52,556 nt of DNA from Pseudoxanthomonas suwonensis (GTDB taxonomy: Bacteria > Pseudomonadota > Gammaproteobacteria > Xanthomonadales > Xanthomonadaceae), in NCBI GenBank assembly GCA_003240695.1, contig QFNC01000018.1, positions 1-52,556 of the forward strand, given 5' to 3'. Shown here piece after piece: positions 44,286 to 52,556 of this stretch; positions within the stretch are counted from its first letter, which is position 1; the number at the start of each line of letters is the position of its first letter. Below the pieces are notes generated by a model. That model ran no database searches. It was not told the origin of the DNA and saw only the letters and a program-made list of their open reading frames with translations. The position numbers and the translations under genes were made by a program.

Positions 44286-45983
44286 CTACAGCGCCGCCGC
44301 GTGCACGCCTGCCACGGCGCGACCGGACGGATCGGCGGCGTTGGCGAAGGCCGCATCCCACGCAATCGCGGCCGGCGAGGAACAGGCGATCGACTTGCCA
44401 CCCGGCACAGTGCGAGCACAGGCATCGCCGGGAAAGAACTGCTCGAACAGACTGCGGTAGTAATACGCTTCCTTGGTCTGCGGAGGATTGATCGGGAAGC
44501 GTGTTTCCGCATCGACCAGTTCGGCATCGCTGACATGCCGTGCGGCATGCGCCTTCAGACCGTCGATCCAGCCATAGCCCACGCCGTCGCTGAACTGCTC
44601 CTTCTGCCGCCACAGGATTTCGTCGGGCAGATAGCCGTCGAAGGCTTCGCGCAGCACCGCCTTCTCGATCGGGCGGCCGCCGTGCGGTCCTGCACGCACC
44701 ATCTTGTGCGCGGCATCCATTCCCATCGCCACGTCCAGGAAAGCGACATCCAGGAACGGCACCCGCGGCTCCACGCCCCAGGCCATCATCGACTTGTTGG
44801 CACGCAGGCAATCGTAGTTGTGCAGCGCATCCAGCTTGCGCACGGTTTCGGCATGGAATTCGCGTGCGTCCGGTGCCTTGTGGAAATACAGGTAGCCGCC
44901 GAACACTTCGTCGCTGCCCTCGCCCGACAGCACCATCTTCACCCCCATCGCCTTGATCCGCCGTGCCAGCAGGAACATCGGCGTGGAGGCGCGGATGGTG
45001 GTGACATCGTAGGTTTCGATGTGGCGGATCACTTCGGGCAGCGCATCCAGCCCCTCTGCAAAGGTGTAGGTGAAGCCGTGATGCACCGTGCCCAGCGCCT
45101 TGGCCGCGACCTCGGCCGCGGCCAGGTCGGGCGAGCCCTCCAGGCCGATGGCGAAGGAATGCAGGCGCGGCCACCAGGCCTCGGTGGTGTCGTTGTCCTC
45201 GATGCGCTTGCGGGCGAAGCGTGCTGCACAGGCGGCCACCAGCGACGAATCCAGCCCGCCGGACAGCAGCACGCCGTAGGGCACGTCGCTCATCAATTGC
45301 CGGTGCACTGCCGCTTCGAAGGCCTCGCGCAGGGCCTGCGGCGACACGGCCACGCCATCGGTGGCGGAATAATCACGCCACTGCGGATCGTAATAACGAA
45401 CCGGTGCGTCTCCGGCGGCACTGTCGTAATAATGTCCCGGCGGGAATTGCGCCACGTCCGCGCACACATCGGCGATGGCCTTCATTTCCGAAGCCACCCA
45501 CAAGCGGCCCTGCGCATCGTGCCCCCAGTACAGCGGGCACACGCCGATCGGGTCGCGCGCCACGACCACCCGCTTGCGCTGCGCATCCCACAAGGCGAAG
45601 GCGAAAATGCCGTTGATCGCGTTCAACCAGTCGCCGATGGCGTCCGGACCTTGGCGATACAGGGCGTTGATGACCTCGCAGTCGGAACCGGTCTGGAAGG
45701 CGTAGGCCTGATCCAGCCCGTTCTCCAGTTCGCGATGGTTGTACAGCTCGCCGTTCACCGCCAGCACCAGTGCACCATCTTCGGAATACAACGGCTGTGA
45801 CCCGCCGGCCGGATCCACGATGGCCAGGCGCTCGTGCACCAGCAACGCCTGCGACTCGGCATGCACCCCGCTCCAGTCCGGGCCGCGATGGCGCTGGCGC
45901 GCCGAACAGGCCAGGGCCAGCGCGCGCAGGCCGGCGAGATCGGCATCCGGCCGCAGATCGAACACACCAAGGATGGAACACAT
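44286..45983 (-). CDS. asnB: Asparagine synthase B, glutamine-hydrolysing
   Basis: 565 residues. Makes asparagine from aspartate, glutamine and ATP. Cys2 after the removed Met is the glutaminase nucleophile (MCSILGVFDL), with RHRGPDWSG and VNGELYNHRELE; the synthetase domain has the PP-loop SGGLDSS (241-247) and VLSGEGSDEVFGGYLYF. The start ATG at 45981-45983 is fixed by Cys2 and by GGAGAAA before it. The long frame upstream is not coding. A leader ORF and hairpin precede the gene (46017-46153). Behind dapE in the arsC-like-dapE-asnB order. Confidence 0.96.
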   Translation of the reverse strand: MCSILGVFDLRPDADLAGLRALALACSARQRHRGPDWSGVHAESQALLVHERLAIVDPAGGSQPLYSEDGALVLAVNGELYNHRELENGLDQAYAFQTGSDCEVINALYRQGPDAIGDWLNAINGIFAFALWDAQRKRVVVARDPIGVCPLYWGHDAQGRLWVASEMKAIADVCADVAQFPPGHYYDSAAGDAPVRYYDPQWRDYSATDGVAVSPQALREAFEAAVHRQLMSDVPYGVLLSGGLDSSLVAACAARFARKRIEDNDTTEAWWPRLHSFAIGLEGSPDLAAAEVAAKALGTVHHGFTYTFAEGLDALPEVIRHIETYDVTTIRASTPMFLLARRIKAMGVKMVLSGEGSDEVFGGYLYFHKAPDAREFHAETVRKLDALHNYDCLRANKSMMAWGVEPRVPFLDVAFLDVAMGMDAAHKMVRAGPHGGRPIEKAVLREAFDGYLPDEILWRQKEQFSDGVGYGWIDGLKAHAARHVSDAELVDAETRFPINPPQTKEAYYYRSLFEQFFPGDACARTVPGGKSIACSSPAAIAWDAAFANAADPSGRAVAGVHAAAL

Positions 45984-46016
45984 GACTCGATTTCTCCGCT
46001 GGAAGGGCAACGCAAA

Positions 46017-46044
46017 GGGCCCGCGCTCGGTGGAGTGCGGGCCC
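46017..46044 (-). terminator. Hairpin in the asnB leader, possible attenuator
   Basis: GGGCCCGC (46037-46044, read on the minus strand) pairs perfectly with GCGGGCCC (46017-46024) across a 12-base loop. On the minus strand it is followed by TTTGCGTT, a weak T-run, 33 bases before the asnB ATG. A smaller hairpin GCACC-GATC-GGTGC (46097-46110) lies inside the leader ORF and may act as the pause hairpin. Confidence 0.5.
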
Positions 46045-46066
46045 GCTGGACGAGAGTGGCAGCCGT

Positions 46067-46153
46067 TTAAAGCCGAATGCCCGTCCGAACCCGCCTGCAC
46101 CGATCGGTGCTGCGATTGCGCGGACGATTTCGATTGCGATTCAACCACGGCAT
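46067..46153 (-). CDS. Asparagine-rich leader peptide of asnB
   Basis: 28 codons from ATG (46151-46153) to TAA (46067-46069): MPWLNRNRNRPRNRSTDRCR then RVRTGIRL. Asn occurs at positions 5, 7, 9 and 13, each time as AAT, the codon that is rare in this GC-rich genome, and alternates with Arg. The stop is 22 bases before the GC-rich hairpin. This is the layout of ribosome-mediated attenuation: scarce Asn-tRNA stalls the ribosome on the Asn codons and changes RNA folding ahead of asnB. There is no clear ribosome site; a promoter at 46160-46188 would place the transcript start at or next to the ATG, so leaderless translation is possible. Inference from position and codons. Confidence 0.5.
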   Translation of the reverse strand: MPWLNRNRNRPRNRSTDRCRRVRTGIRL

Positions 46154-46159
46154 GGCTGC

Positions 46160-46188
46160 ACGCTAACCGGTTTGCGGCAGCGCGGCAA
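46160..46188 (-). promoter_or_regulatory. Probable promoter of the asnB leader
   Basis: On the minus strand TTGCCG (46183-46188), a 17-base spacer and TAGCGT (46160-46165) lie between the dapE stop and the leader ATG, which is six bases from the -10 element. Confidence 0.4.
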
Positions 46189-46201
46189 GTGCCTGGGACT
46201 G

Positions 46202-47338
46202 TCAGGCGTCGGGCAGCAACAATCGCTCTAGCAGTCGCCGATACAGGCCCGGCAGGGCCTGCAGGTCGGCCACGCGTACATGCTCGTCCACTTGGTGGAT
46301 GCTGGCGTTGACCGGACCGATCTCGATGCACTGCGCACCCAGCGGAGCGATGAAGCGCGCATCGGAGGTGCCGCCGCCGGTGCTTTCCTCCGGCACGCTG
46401 CCGGAGACTTCAGCCAATACCGCGCGCGCCACCGCCCGCAGGCGGCCTTCAGGCGTGTGGAAGGGCTCGCCGCTGCGATGCCAGTGCACAGTGTATTCAA
46501 GGCCATGTCGCTGCAGCACGGCTTCGCACTCCGTTTCCAGACGCGCAGCATCCCAGTGCGGGTTATAGCGCAGGTTGAACAGCACCTGCAGCTGGCCGGG
46601 AATCACGTTGTTAGCGCCATTGCCGGCATGGGTGTCGGTGATCTGCAGACTGGTCGGCGGAAACGACTCGAAGCCGTCGTCCCAGCTGCGCGCGGCCAGT
46701 TCGGCCAAGGCAGGCAAGGCGCGATGGATCGGATTGTCGGCCTTGTCCGGATAGGCCACGTGGCCCTGCACGCCATGCACGGTCAGCCGCGCCGACAGTG
46801 ATCCGCGCCGGCCGACGCGCAGCAGATCGCCCAATGCCTGTTTCGACGACGGTTCGCCGGTGATGCACCAGTCGATGCGCTGGCCGCGCTCGCGGAACAG
46901 CTGCGCCACCTTGCGCACGCCGTCGATGGCATCGCCCTCCTCGTCGGAGGTCAGCAGCAATGCCACCGTACCCGGATGCTGCGGATGCTCGGCGACGAAC
47001 TGCTCCAGCGCAACCACGAAAGCGGCCACGCTGCCTTTCATGTCGGCGGCACCACGGCCGTACAGCACGCCATCGCGGATCGTCGCCAGAAACGGATCGC
47101 TGTGCCAAGCCTCCCGAGGACCGGGCGGCACCACGTCGGTATGGCCCAGCAACACCAGCACGGGACCGCTTTCGCCATGCGTGGCCCACAGATTGTCGAC
47201 ATCGCCGAAGCGCAGCCGTTCGATGAGAAAACCCGCCTTGCGAAGACGTTCCGCGATCAGCTGCTGACAGCCTGCATCGTCGGGCGTGATCGATGGCCGC
47301 GCGATCAGGGCTTCGGTCAGTGCCAGCACGTCGTTCAT
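46202..47338 (-). CDS. dapE: Succinyl-diaminopimelate desuccinylase
   Basis: 378 residues, M20 di-zinc hydrolase of the lysine/cell-wall pathway. Zinc ligands: His66 (LLGHTDVVPPG), Asp99 (GRGAADMKG), Glu134 after catalytic Glu133 (TSDEEGDAIDG), and later HQVDEHV. The ATG (47336-47338) overlaps the stop of the arsC-like gene by ATGA, which decides the start. With dapA at 26680 it provides diaminopimelate. Confidence 0.95.
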   Translation of the reverse strand: MNDVLALTEALIARPSITPDDAGCQQLIAERLRKAGFLIERLRFGDVDNLWATHGESGPVLVLLGHTDVVPPGPREAWHSDPFLATIRDGVLYGRGAADMKGSVAAFVVALEQFVAEHPQHPGTVALLLTSDEEGDAIDGVRKVAQLFRERGQRIDWCITGEPSSKQALGDLLRVGRRGSLSARLTVHGVQGHVAYPDKADNPIHRALPALAELAARSWDDGFESFPPTSLQITDTHAGNGANNVIPGQLQVLFNLRYNPHWDAARLETECEAVLQRHGLEYTVHWHRSGEPFHTPEGRLRAVARAVLAEVSGSVPEESTGGGTSDARFIAPLGAQCIEIGPVNASIHQVDEHVRVADLQALPGLYRRLLERLLLPDA

Positions 47339-47694
47339 TTGGCGATGGCGAACAGGACCTTGAAACCGTTGTCGCTGAACCCCTGATGCACGCGGCCATC
47401 CGCCAGCACCATCAGCGGGCGCTTGATCAGTGCCGGATGCTCGCGCAGCAGCAGCTTCCATTCCGCATCCGAACCGGGCGACTTGCGCCCGACCGGCAGA
47501 GCGCGCCAGGTGGTGGACGCCTTGTTTACCAGCGCATCCCAGCCGCCGACGGCATCCTTCCACGCCACCAGCGTGTCGGGTGATGGCGGCTGTTCGCGCA
47601 GATCGACGAATGCATGCGCGATGTCGAAGCGCTTCAGCCAGTTGCGGGCCTTGCGGCAGGTATCGCAGCTGGACAACCCGTGCATCGTCAGCAC
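47335..47694 (-). CDS. ArsC/Spx-family protein (YffB type)
   Basis: 119 residues, thioredoxin-like fold. MLTMHGLSSCDTCRKARNWL has the single active Cys motif CxxC-R (Cys10, Cys13) and LIKRPLMVLADGRVHQGF the conserved Arg-Pro segment. Members labelled arsenate reductase stand before dapE in many gammaproteobacteria, but detoxification of arsenate has not been shown for this subgroup. I chose the GTG at 47692-47694 because it aligns the Met with the family start; the ATG at 47685 is the alternative. Confidence 0.8.
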   Translation of the reverse strand: MLTMHGLSSCDTCRKARNWLKRFDIAHAFVDLREQPPSPDTLVAWKDAVGGWDALVNKASTTWRALPVGRKSPGSDAEWKLLLREHPALIKRPLMVLADGRVHQGFSDNGFKVLFAIAK

Positions 47695-47699
47695 GCCGG

Positions 47700-49826
47700 T
47701 CACCAGATGCGCACCCGTTGTTCCGGCGCGATATACAGTGCATCGCCGGGCTTCACTTCGAAGGCGTCGTACCAGGCGTCGATGTTCCGCAACGGCGCGA
47801 ACGCGCGGATCTGGCCCGGCGAATGCGGGCCGTTGACCAGCTGCTGGCGCAGGGCGTCGTCGCGGTACAGCGTGCGCCACACCTGTGCCCAGCCCAGGAA
47901 CAGGCGCTGTTCGCCGCTGAAGCCGTCGATCACCAGTGCCGGCTTGCCGCCCAGCGACCGTCGATATGCGTCCAAAGCGATGGTGAGGCCGCCGAGATCG
48001 CCGATGTTCTCGCCCATCGCCACCTTGCCGTTGATGTGCATGCCGGGCAGCTGCGGGAACGGATAGGCCTCGTACTGCGCGCCCAGAGTCGCCGCCTTGG
48101 CCTCGAAGCGCGTGGCGTCTTCGGCGGTCCACCAGTCGCGCAGCATGCCCTTGCCATCGGACTTGCGGCCTTGGTCATCGAAACCGTGGATGATCTCGTG
48201 GCCGATCACCCCGCCGATGGCACCGTAGTTCACCGCCGGATCGGCTTGCGGATCGAAGAATGGCGGCTGCAGGATGGCCGCGGGAAACACGATCTCGTTC
48301 TTCACCGCGTTGTAATAGGCATTGACCGTCTGCGGTGTCATCCCCCACTCGCCCTTGTCCACCGGTTTGCCGATGCGGCCACGGCGATAGTCCCATTCGA
48401 AGCGACGACTGCTGATGGCATTGCCGAACAGATCGCCATTGCGGACCTGCAGGCCGCTGTAGTCGCGCCAGGTATTCGGATGGCCGATTTTCAGACCGAA
48501 TCCGGCCAGTTTGGCGCGCGCCTCGCGCTTGGTGTCGGCGCTCATCCAGTCCAGCTGTTCCAGGCGTGCACCCATCGCCGCTTTCACGTTGGCCACCAGG
48601 TCGTCCATCTTGCCCTTGGCCTCGGCGGGAAAATACAGCTTCACGTAATCGCGGCCGATCGCTTCGCCCATGCCGGATTCGGCGAAGTCCACCGCCCGCT
48701 TCCAGCGTTCGCGCTGTTCTGGCTGGCCGGACAGGAACTTCTGCCGGAACTCGAATTGCGCGTCGGCATACGGTTTCGACAGCAGTCCGGCGGCATCGTC
48801 CACCACGTGGAAGGCTTGCCACGCTTTCAGCGTGTCCAGATCGGTGTCGGCGAAAATGCGCGCCAGTGTCGGCATCGCGGTGTTCTGCCGCATCACCACG
48901 GTGCCGGCTGCGTCCACGCCCGCGGCGGCGAAGAACGCCTGCCACGGGAATCCGGGGGCGAAGGTGTCGTAATCGGCACGCGCCAGCGGGTTGTAGGTCT
49001 TGTCGCGATCGCGGCTTTCCGCGCGCGACCAGTGGGCCTCGGCGATGCGCGTTTCCAGCGCCAGGATGGCCGCGGCGTTCTGCTTCGGCGCATCCCAGCC
49101 GGCCAGCGAGAGCAGTTGTTCGATGTACTGCTGGTAGCGCTCGCGTTGCGGGGCGAATTTCGGGTCGCGGTACATCTCGCGGTCGCTCAGGCCCAGCCCG
49201 GACTGGCTGAGATACAGCGTGTAGCGGTCCGGATCGCGCTGGTCATCGCCCACGAACGCGCCGAAGAACGTGCCGCCGAAGCCGCCATGGGACCGACCCA
49301 TCGACCGCGCCATCGCCTGCCGGTCGCCGATGGCCCGCACCTGCGCCAGCAACGGGCGTAACGGCGCATCGCCGGCTGCCTCCACCGCCGCTTCGTCCAG
49401 GAAGCTGCGGTAAAGCGCGGCGATCTTGGCCACGTCCCCGTCGGTGGCCGGATTGCCGGACGCATAGCCTTCCAGCTGCCGATGCACGCGTTGCTCGGAC
49501 AGCTGGCGCAGGATATCGAAGGCACCGTAGCGCGAGCGGTCGGCCGGAATCGATGTGTTTTTCGCCCAGGTGCCATTGGCGTAGGCGAAGAAATCATTGC
49601 CCGGCGATGCCGTGCGATCCATGCCCGACAGGTCGATGCCCCACTCGCCGAACCGTTGCGCGGCGATGGTCGGCCCGCCGGCGGCATCGGTGGAATCGAC
49701 CGTGTCGAACAGCTGTTGCTGCATGCACTGCACCTCGGCGAAGCCATCGTGCGCATGGCTCGGCGCGGCGGTCATCAGTAAGGTGGCACTGGCAAGTGCA
49801 ATGGCCAGCACGGACATCTTCGACAT
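47700..49826 (-). CDS. pepO: M13 family (neprilysin/PepO-type) metalloendopeptidase
   Basis: 708 residues. Signal peptide MSKMSVLAIALASATLLMTAAPSHA, then the long helical N-terminal domain (SPGNDFFAYANGTWAKN) and the zinc domain with NAYYNAVKNEIVFPAAIL, GHEIIHGFDDQGR (HEIIH at about 543-547) and ENIGDLGG (third ligand Glu at about 606). The end RVRIW fits the conserved xRxW ending. Periplasmic or secreted oligopeptidase. Five bases before the arsC-like gene, so probably co-transcribed. Confidence 0.94.
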   Translation of the reverse strand: MSKMSVLAIALASATLLMTAAPSHAHDGFAEVQCMQQQLFDTVDSTDAAGGPTIAAQRFGEWGIDLSGMDRTASPGNDFFAYANGTWAKNTSIPADRSRYGAFDILRQLSEQRVHRQLEGYASGNPATDGDVAKIAALYRSFLDEAAVEAAGDAPLRPLLAQVRAIGDRQAMARSMGRSHGGFGGTFFGAFVGDDQRDPDRYTLYLSQSGLGLSDREMYRDPKFAPQRERYQQYIEQLLSLAGWDAPKQNAAAILALETRIAEAHWSRAESRDRDKTYNPLARADYDTFAPGFPWQAFFAAAGVDAAGTVVMRQNTAMPTLARIFADTDLDTLKAWQAFHVVDDAAGLLSKPYADAQFEFRQKFLSGQPEQRERWKRAVDFAESGMGEAIGRDYVKLYFPAEAKGKMDDLVANVKAAMGARLEQLDWMSADTKREARAKLAGFGLKIGHPNTWRDYSGLQVRNGDLFGNAISSRRFEWDYRRGRIGKPVDKGEWGMTPQTVNAYYNAVKNEIVFPAAILQPPFFDPQADPAVNYGAIGGVIGHEIIHGFDDQGRKSDGKGMLRDWWTAEDATRFEAKAATLGAQYEAYPFPQLPGMHINGKVAMGENIGDLGGLTIALDAYRRSLGGKPALVIDGFSGEQRLFLGWAQVWRTLYRDDALRQQLVNGPHSPGQIRAFAPLRNIDAWYDAFEVKPGDALYIAPEQRVRIW

Positions 49827-49946
49827 GGGATGTGCTCCGGATCTCGGCAAAGCGCCCAGTCTACCGGGTCGTGGCCGAACACCGGCTCACTGGCCGGCAA
49901 CGCGGGGGCGCTACCATCGCAGTTCCCGACTCCTGCCGGCAGCGCC

Positions 49947-50438
49947 ATGAACAAGTCCGCCACATCCGCGAAACCCGGGGCATCCAAGACGCCATCGACT
50001 GCAACACGATCGCCATCGCCCGCGACGCCCGCATTCTTCCCGGACCGTTTCAAGGGCAAGATGGTCATCGTGACCGGCGCCGCCTCCCGCCTGGGGCGCG
50101 ACACCCGCGCTGCGGCTGGCTCGCGAAGGTGCCGCAGCAAGCATGGCGTGGTCGGCTTGACCCGCAACGCAGCCGTTGAATACGGCCAGTACGGGGTTTC
50201 CATCAACGCCATCGCACCCGGCGCGATGATGACCACGATGGTCGAGCATTCGCTGAAGCAGGCGGATGAAAAGAACTGGGAAGAAGTCGGTCGCCAGTTC
50301 GCCAGCGTGAATCCGATGCGGCGCTTCGGCGAGGCACATGAGGTCGCGGCGCTGGCCGCGTTTCTGCCGTCGCAGGAAGCACCGTACATCAACTGGGCCG
50401 TCATGACCATCGACGGCGGACAATCCTACAAATACTGA
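49947..50438 (+). pseudogene. Short-chain dehydrogenase broken by frameshift and deletion
   Basis: The open frame begins with a Ser/Thr/Pro-rich start, then FKGKMVIVTGAASRLGR, the NAD(P)-binding motif of short-chain dehydrogenases. At about 50100 the code continues in another frame (PALRLAREGAA), and then about 110 residues, including the catalytic Ser and Tyr, are absent before HGVVGLTRNAAVEYGQYGV and SINAIAPGAMMTTMVE in the first frame again. The ending INWAVMTIDGGQSYKY is intact. The product cannot be active. Confidence 0.8.
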
Positions 50439-50449
50439 GCGGAGGAACC

Positions 50450-51076
50450 ATGACGATGAAACCGTCGCAACTTGCACTGGGGTTGAGCCTTGCCGTTGCC
50501 GCCTGTCATGCCGAGCCCGACCGAGCTGACCCGACGGCACAGGCAGCATCGTCGCCGGTGATGGCACCCTCGACCACGGCAGCCACGCTGGAGTCGGCAA
50601 CGCCATTGGCCGTGGGCAGCACGGCCCCGGATTTCACCGTCGAGGCATGGCTGGCCGGAAAAACGCAGCCGTTCCGGCTTGCCGAGGCATTGAAATCCGG
50701 CCCGGTGGTGCTGTATTTCTTCCCGGCGGCGTTCACGCCCGGCTGCAACATCGAGGCGCGGCTGTTCTCGCAGGCCATCGATCGCTTTCGTGCCGAGGGG
50801 GCCACGGTCATCGGCGTCACCGCCGGCAATGCCGACCAGTTGCAGGCCTTTTCCAGCGGCAACAGCACGTGTTCCGGCAAGTTCCCGGTTGCCGCCGATC
50901 CCGGAGCCGCCGTGGCACGGAACTACGGTGCGCTGCTCGCCTCCAGGCCGGAATGGTCCAGTCGCACCTCGTTCGTGATCGCCCGCGACGGACGCATCGC
51001 CGCTGTGCATTCCGATTCCGATCCGTCCATGCATGTCGAACGCATGCTGGAGGGTGTGGCGGCGCTGCAGCCGTAG
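50450..51076 (+). CDS. Periplasmic lipoprotein peroxiredoxin (Bcp/AhpC-TSA type)
   Basis: 208 residues. Signal with lipobox AVAAC (Cys19), a Ser/Ala/Thr-rich linker and a thioredoxin-fold domain from about residue 52 with peroxidatic Cys99 in FPAAFTPGCNIEARLF; Cys141 (NSTCSGKFPV) may be the partner. Expected to remove peroxides in the periplasm. GGAGG stands before the ATG. It follows the broken dehydrogenase by 11 bases. Confidence 0.85.
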   Translation: MTMKPSQLALGLSLAVAACHAEPDRADPTAQAASSPVMAPSTTAATLESATPLAVGSTAPDFTVEAWLAGKTQPFRLAEALKSGPVVLYFFPAAFTPGCNIEARLFSQAIDRFRAEGATVIGVTAGNADQLQAFSSGNSTCSGKFPVAADPGAAVARNYGALLASRPEWSSRTSFVIARDGRIAAVHSDSDPSMHVERMLEGVAALQP

Positions 51077-51115
51077 CCGCTGCGCCGCCTCACCCGCACG
51101 AAAGCGCAACCGGTC

Positions 51116-52000
51116 CTATCGCGGGCGCGCGCCGAGCTGCAGGTCGCTGACCGTGTTGCGCGGCAGGAACACGCGGCCTTCGTAGCCGTCGGTCTTCCAG
51201 TCGCCATCGTTGATGCTGACGCCGTAGCGGCCGTTGAACCGGTAATCGCTGCGTGTCACCTGCTGCTCGCGATACGCGGTGTTGATGACCACCTGCACAC
51301 TGCGCACGTCGCCGCGCTTGCGGTAATCGGCCTCGATGGCACGCGCCAGGGCCTCGCGGGCCTCCGCATCCAGGGCGGTACCGTTGACCCACGTGCCGCT
51401 GCTGCCGGCATCGTTGGCACCGGGGCTGTTGTACTGGTAATCGACATTGAGGAACCGGCCCGACGACACCTCCTGACGCACGGTGTATTCCAGTGGATAG
51501 GATCGTCCGCCCCACACGGCCTGGGCAGTTCCGGTGTACACGCGCTCGCGCGAGGAGGAAGCCGACTGCTGCTTCGCATTGAGCACGCGCACCTCGTACA
51601 GCGATCCGTATTCGCCCTGCGGCTTGCGCACCGTCGTGCGCAGTGCGTCGGCGATAGACTGCTCCAGATCACCGGAGCCATCGGCAGTCTGCTGGCCGAT
51701 CACCCGGAACTCGGCGCGGCACCCACCGCTCACGGTCACCTTGTCGGATTCCATGATCAGGGTCTTGCCGCGCGTGCAGGCGGTCTTGCTCAGCTGGCGC
51801 ACGAATTCGACCCGGGTTCCCGGGGCGATGGCGCAGGTCTGGGTCTTGCCGCCGACGGATTCGCAACGGGCAAGACTCGGGTCGTTGGGAACACCGAGCA
51901 GCTGGCCGAGCACGTCGCCCAGTTCCTTCATCTGGGCCTGGGCAGGCGAACCCAGCAAGAGCAGCGGCACTGCGCATGCGGCAGCGAAACGAATCGACAT
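51116..52000 (-). CDS. DUF3011 domain secreted protein
   Basis: 294 residues. Signal MSIRFAAACAVPLLLLGSPAQA. Residues ~40-105 match DUF3011 with four cysteines (ARCESVGGKTQTCAI, VRQLSKTACTRGK, VSGGCRAEF). The C-terminal 150 residues carry a second beta-rich region (YSLYEVRVLNA-like SLYEVRVLNAKQQSASSS, YPLEYTVRQEVSSGRFLNV). Common in xanthomonads, function unknown. Start at the ATG 51998-52000. Confidence 0.82.
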   Translation of the reverse strand: MSIRFAAACAVPLLLLGSPAQAQMKELGDVLGQLLGVPNDPSLARCESVGGKTQTCAIAPGTRVEFVRQLSKTACTRGKTLIMESDKVTVSGGCRAEFRVIGQQTADGSGDLEQSIADALRTTVRKPQGEYGSLYEVRVLNAKQQSASSSRERVYTGTAQAVWGGRSYPLEYTVRQEVSSGRFLNVDYQYNSPGANDAGSSGTWVNGTALDAEAREALARAIEADYRKRGDVRSVQVVINTAYREQQVTRSDYRFNGRYGVSINDGDWKTDGYEGRVFLPRNTVSDLQLGARPR

Positions 52001-52307
52001 GAAGCACCTATCGGTCTGGGAGGTGGCCGCATTGCAGCGTGCCCCGGGTGAGGCCGGCGTCAATGCGGCATCGGCCATTCATCCGCGTGCACTGCCGCAG
52101 GACCGGCAATTCAGATTTTGGGGATGCCCTCGACGATGGCATCCTCGGCCATGTCGTGATCGCCTGTGCATCGTCACAGCCTGCATCGATCGCCGCAATG
52201 AAGCGTCAACGCGCCGAACACATGCGCCAAGCGGTGGAATCGCATGAAATTGCATCCAAATGAGTACTCGCTCACATATCAGCGTGCCAGCACATGCCCG
52301 GACCTAG
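52001..52307. other. Gap between the DUF3011 gene and the insertion sequence
   Basis: No supported gene. A short minus-strand frame near 52110-52160 (DMAEDAIVEGIPKI, then stop) could be the tail of a lost gene cut by the insertion, but it is too short to assign. Confidence 0.35.
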
Positions 52308-52556
52308 GGAAGGTCTGATCAAAGCGCTCTGACGCTTGGATTTCAGCGCCAAGGCGCCCGATCGATCTGGATGTGATCACTTTTGCGCCATTTCTGGCGG
52401 TTTTCGACGGGTTTCCCCGTCCACCAGGCGGATTTACCCCGCCGGCAGCAACAAGCGTCGTCGCGCCATCCACAGGTTGGACAACGCGAACAATGTCAGC
52501 ACCTGCGCCGCGTTCTTCGCCAAGCCGCGGTAGCGCACCTTCGTGTAGCCGAACTG
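52308..52556 (-). mobile_element. IS5-family insertion sequence, 3' end only
   Basis: The transposase end at 52434-52556 and a left boundary near 52308 mark the end of an IS. The sequence GGGAAGGTCTGATCAAAG at 52307-52324 is a plausible terminal repeat and CTAG (52304-52307) a plausible YTAR target typical of IS5 elements. The other end is beyond the window, so the repeat cannot be confirmed. Confidence 0.6.
52434..52556 (-). CDS. IS5-family transposase, C-terminal part (runs off the window)
   Basis: The last 40 codons are present, QFGYTKVRYRGLAKN then TLFALSNLWMARRRLL, ending in TAA (52434-52436). This is the conserved C-terminal YREK-side region (GYxKVRYRGLxKN) of IS5-group transposases such as IS1106 relatives. 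The start and the catalytic core lie beyond the right edge. Confidence 0.85.
   Translation of the reverse strand, partial: QFGYTKVRYRGLAKNAAQVLTLFALSNLWMARRRLLLPAG

Overview
The window is high-GC DNA from a gammaproteobacterium of the Xanthomonadales, most likely the Xanthomonadaceae (Lysobacter/Luteimonas/Thermomonas-like). The evidence is gene order: cmk-rpsA-ihfB-lapB followed by surface-polysaccharide genes, lolA and rarA-crcB close together, arsC-like-dapE-asnB, divergent dapA-bamC and gcvR-bcp, a DUF3011 protein, and what looks like an effector of the Xanthomonadales bacterial-killing type IV secretion system. I placed it from protein and gene-order recognition only; no database was used. 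I saw no rRNA, tRNA or CRISPR array.

Left end (1-4200) is accessory: an AlpA-like helix-turn-helix protein, a self-inhibited Fic AMP-transferase with an inverted repeat upstream, a 0.7 kb non-coding stretch with a strong terminator and a short piece resembling a tmRNA 3' end, a SEL1-repeat protein, a recombinase remnant and two very small hydrophilic proteins. From 4300 to 19840 a long leftward series of core genes follows: lytic transglycosylase, fluoride channel crcB, rarA, lolA, galU, a polysaccharide dehydratase and initiating glycosyl-phosphate transferase, lapB, ihfB, rpsA and cmk. Between lolA and rarA sits an inserted cassette: a lipoprotein and a split toxin-like gene that look like an immunity/effector pair.

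From 19900 to 36650 most genes run rightward: rpmJ, putrescine synthesis from agmatine (aguA, aguB), a TraB-family membrane protein, infA, a DUF4344 metallopeptidase, fdxA, then divergent bamC-dapA (left) and gcvR-bcp-phoH-DUF1275-thiD (right), a large periplasmic-sensor diguanylate cyclase, and an unrecognised 551-residue protein with 15 consecutive prolines. The right part (36700-52556) has pbpC, parC with a beheaded thiopurine methyltransferase right behind it, an M28 peptidase, and the leftward M13 peptidase-arsC-like-dapE-asnB series. asnB has a previously unannotated 28-codon leader ORF with four Asn codons in nine residues and a GC-rich hairpin behind it, which looks like an asparagine attenuator. 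After a broken dehydrogenase gene, a peroxiredoxin and a DUF3011 protein, the window ends inside an IS5-family transposase.

The two most promising observations are the asparagine leader peptide of asnB (46017-46188) and the effector/immunity cassette with an in-frame amber codon and a probable frameshift (9372-10849).
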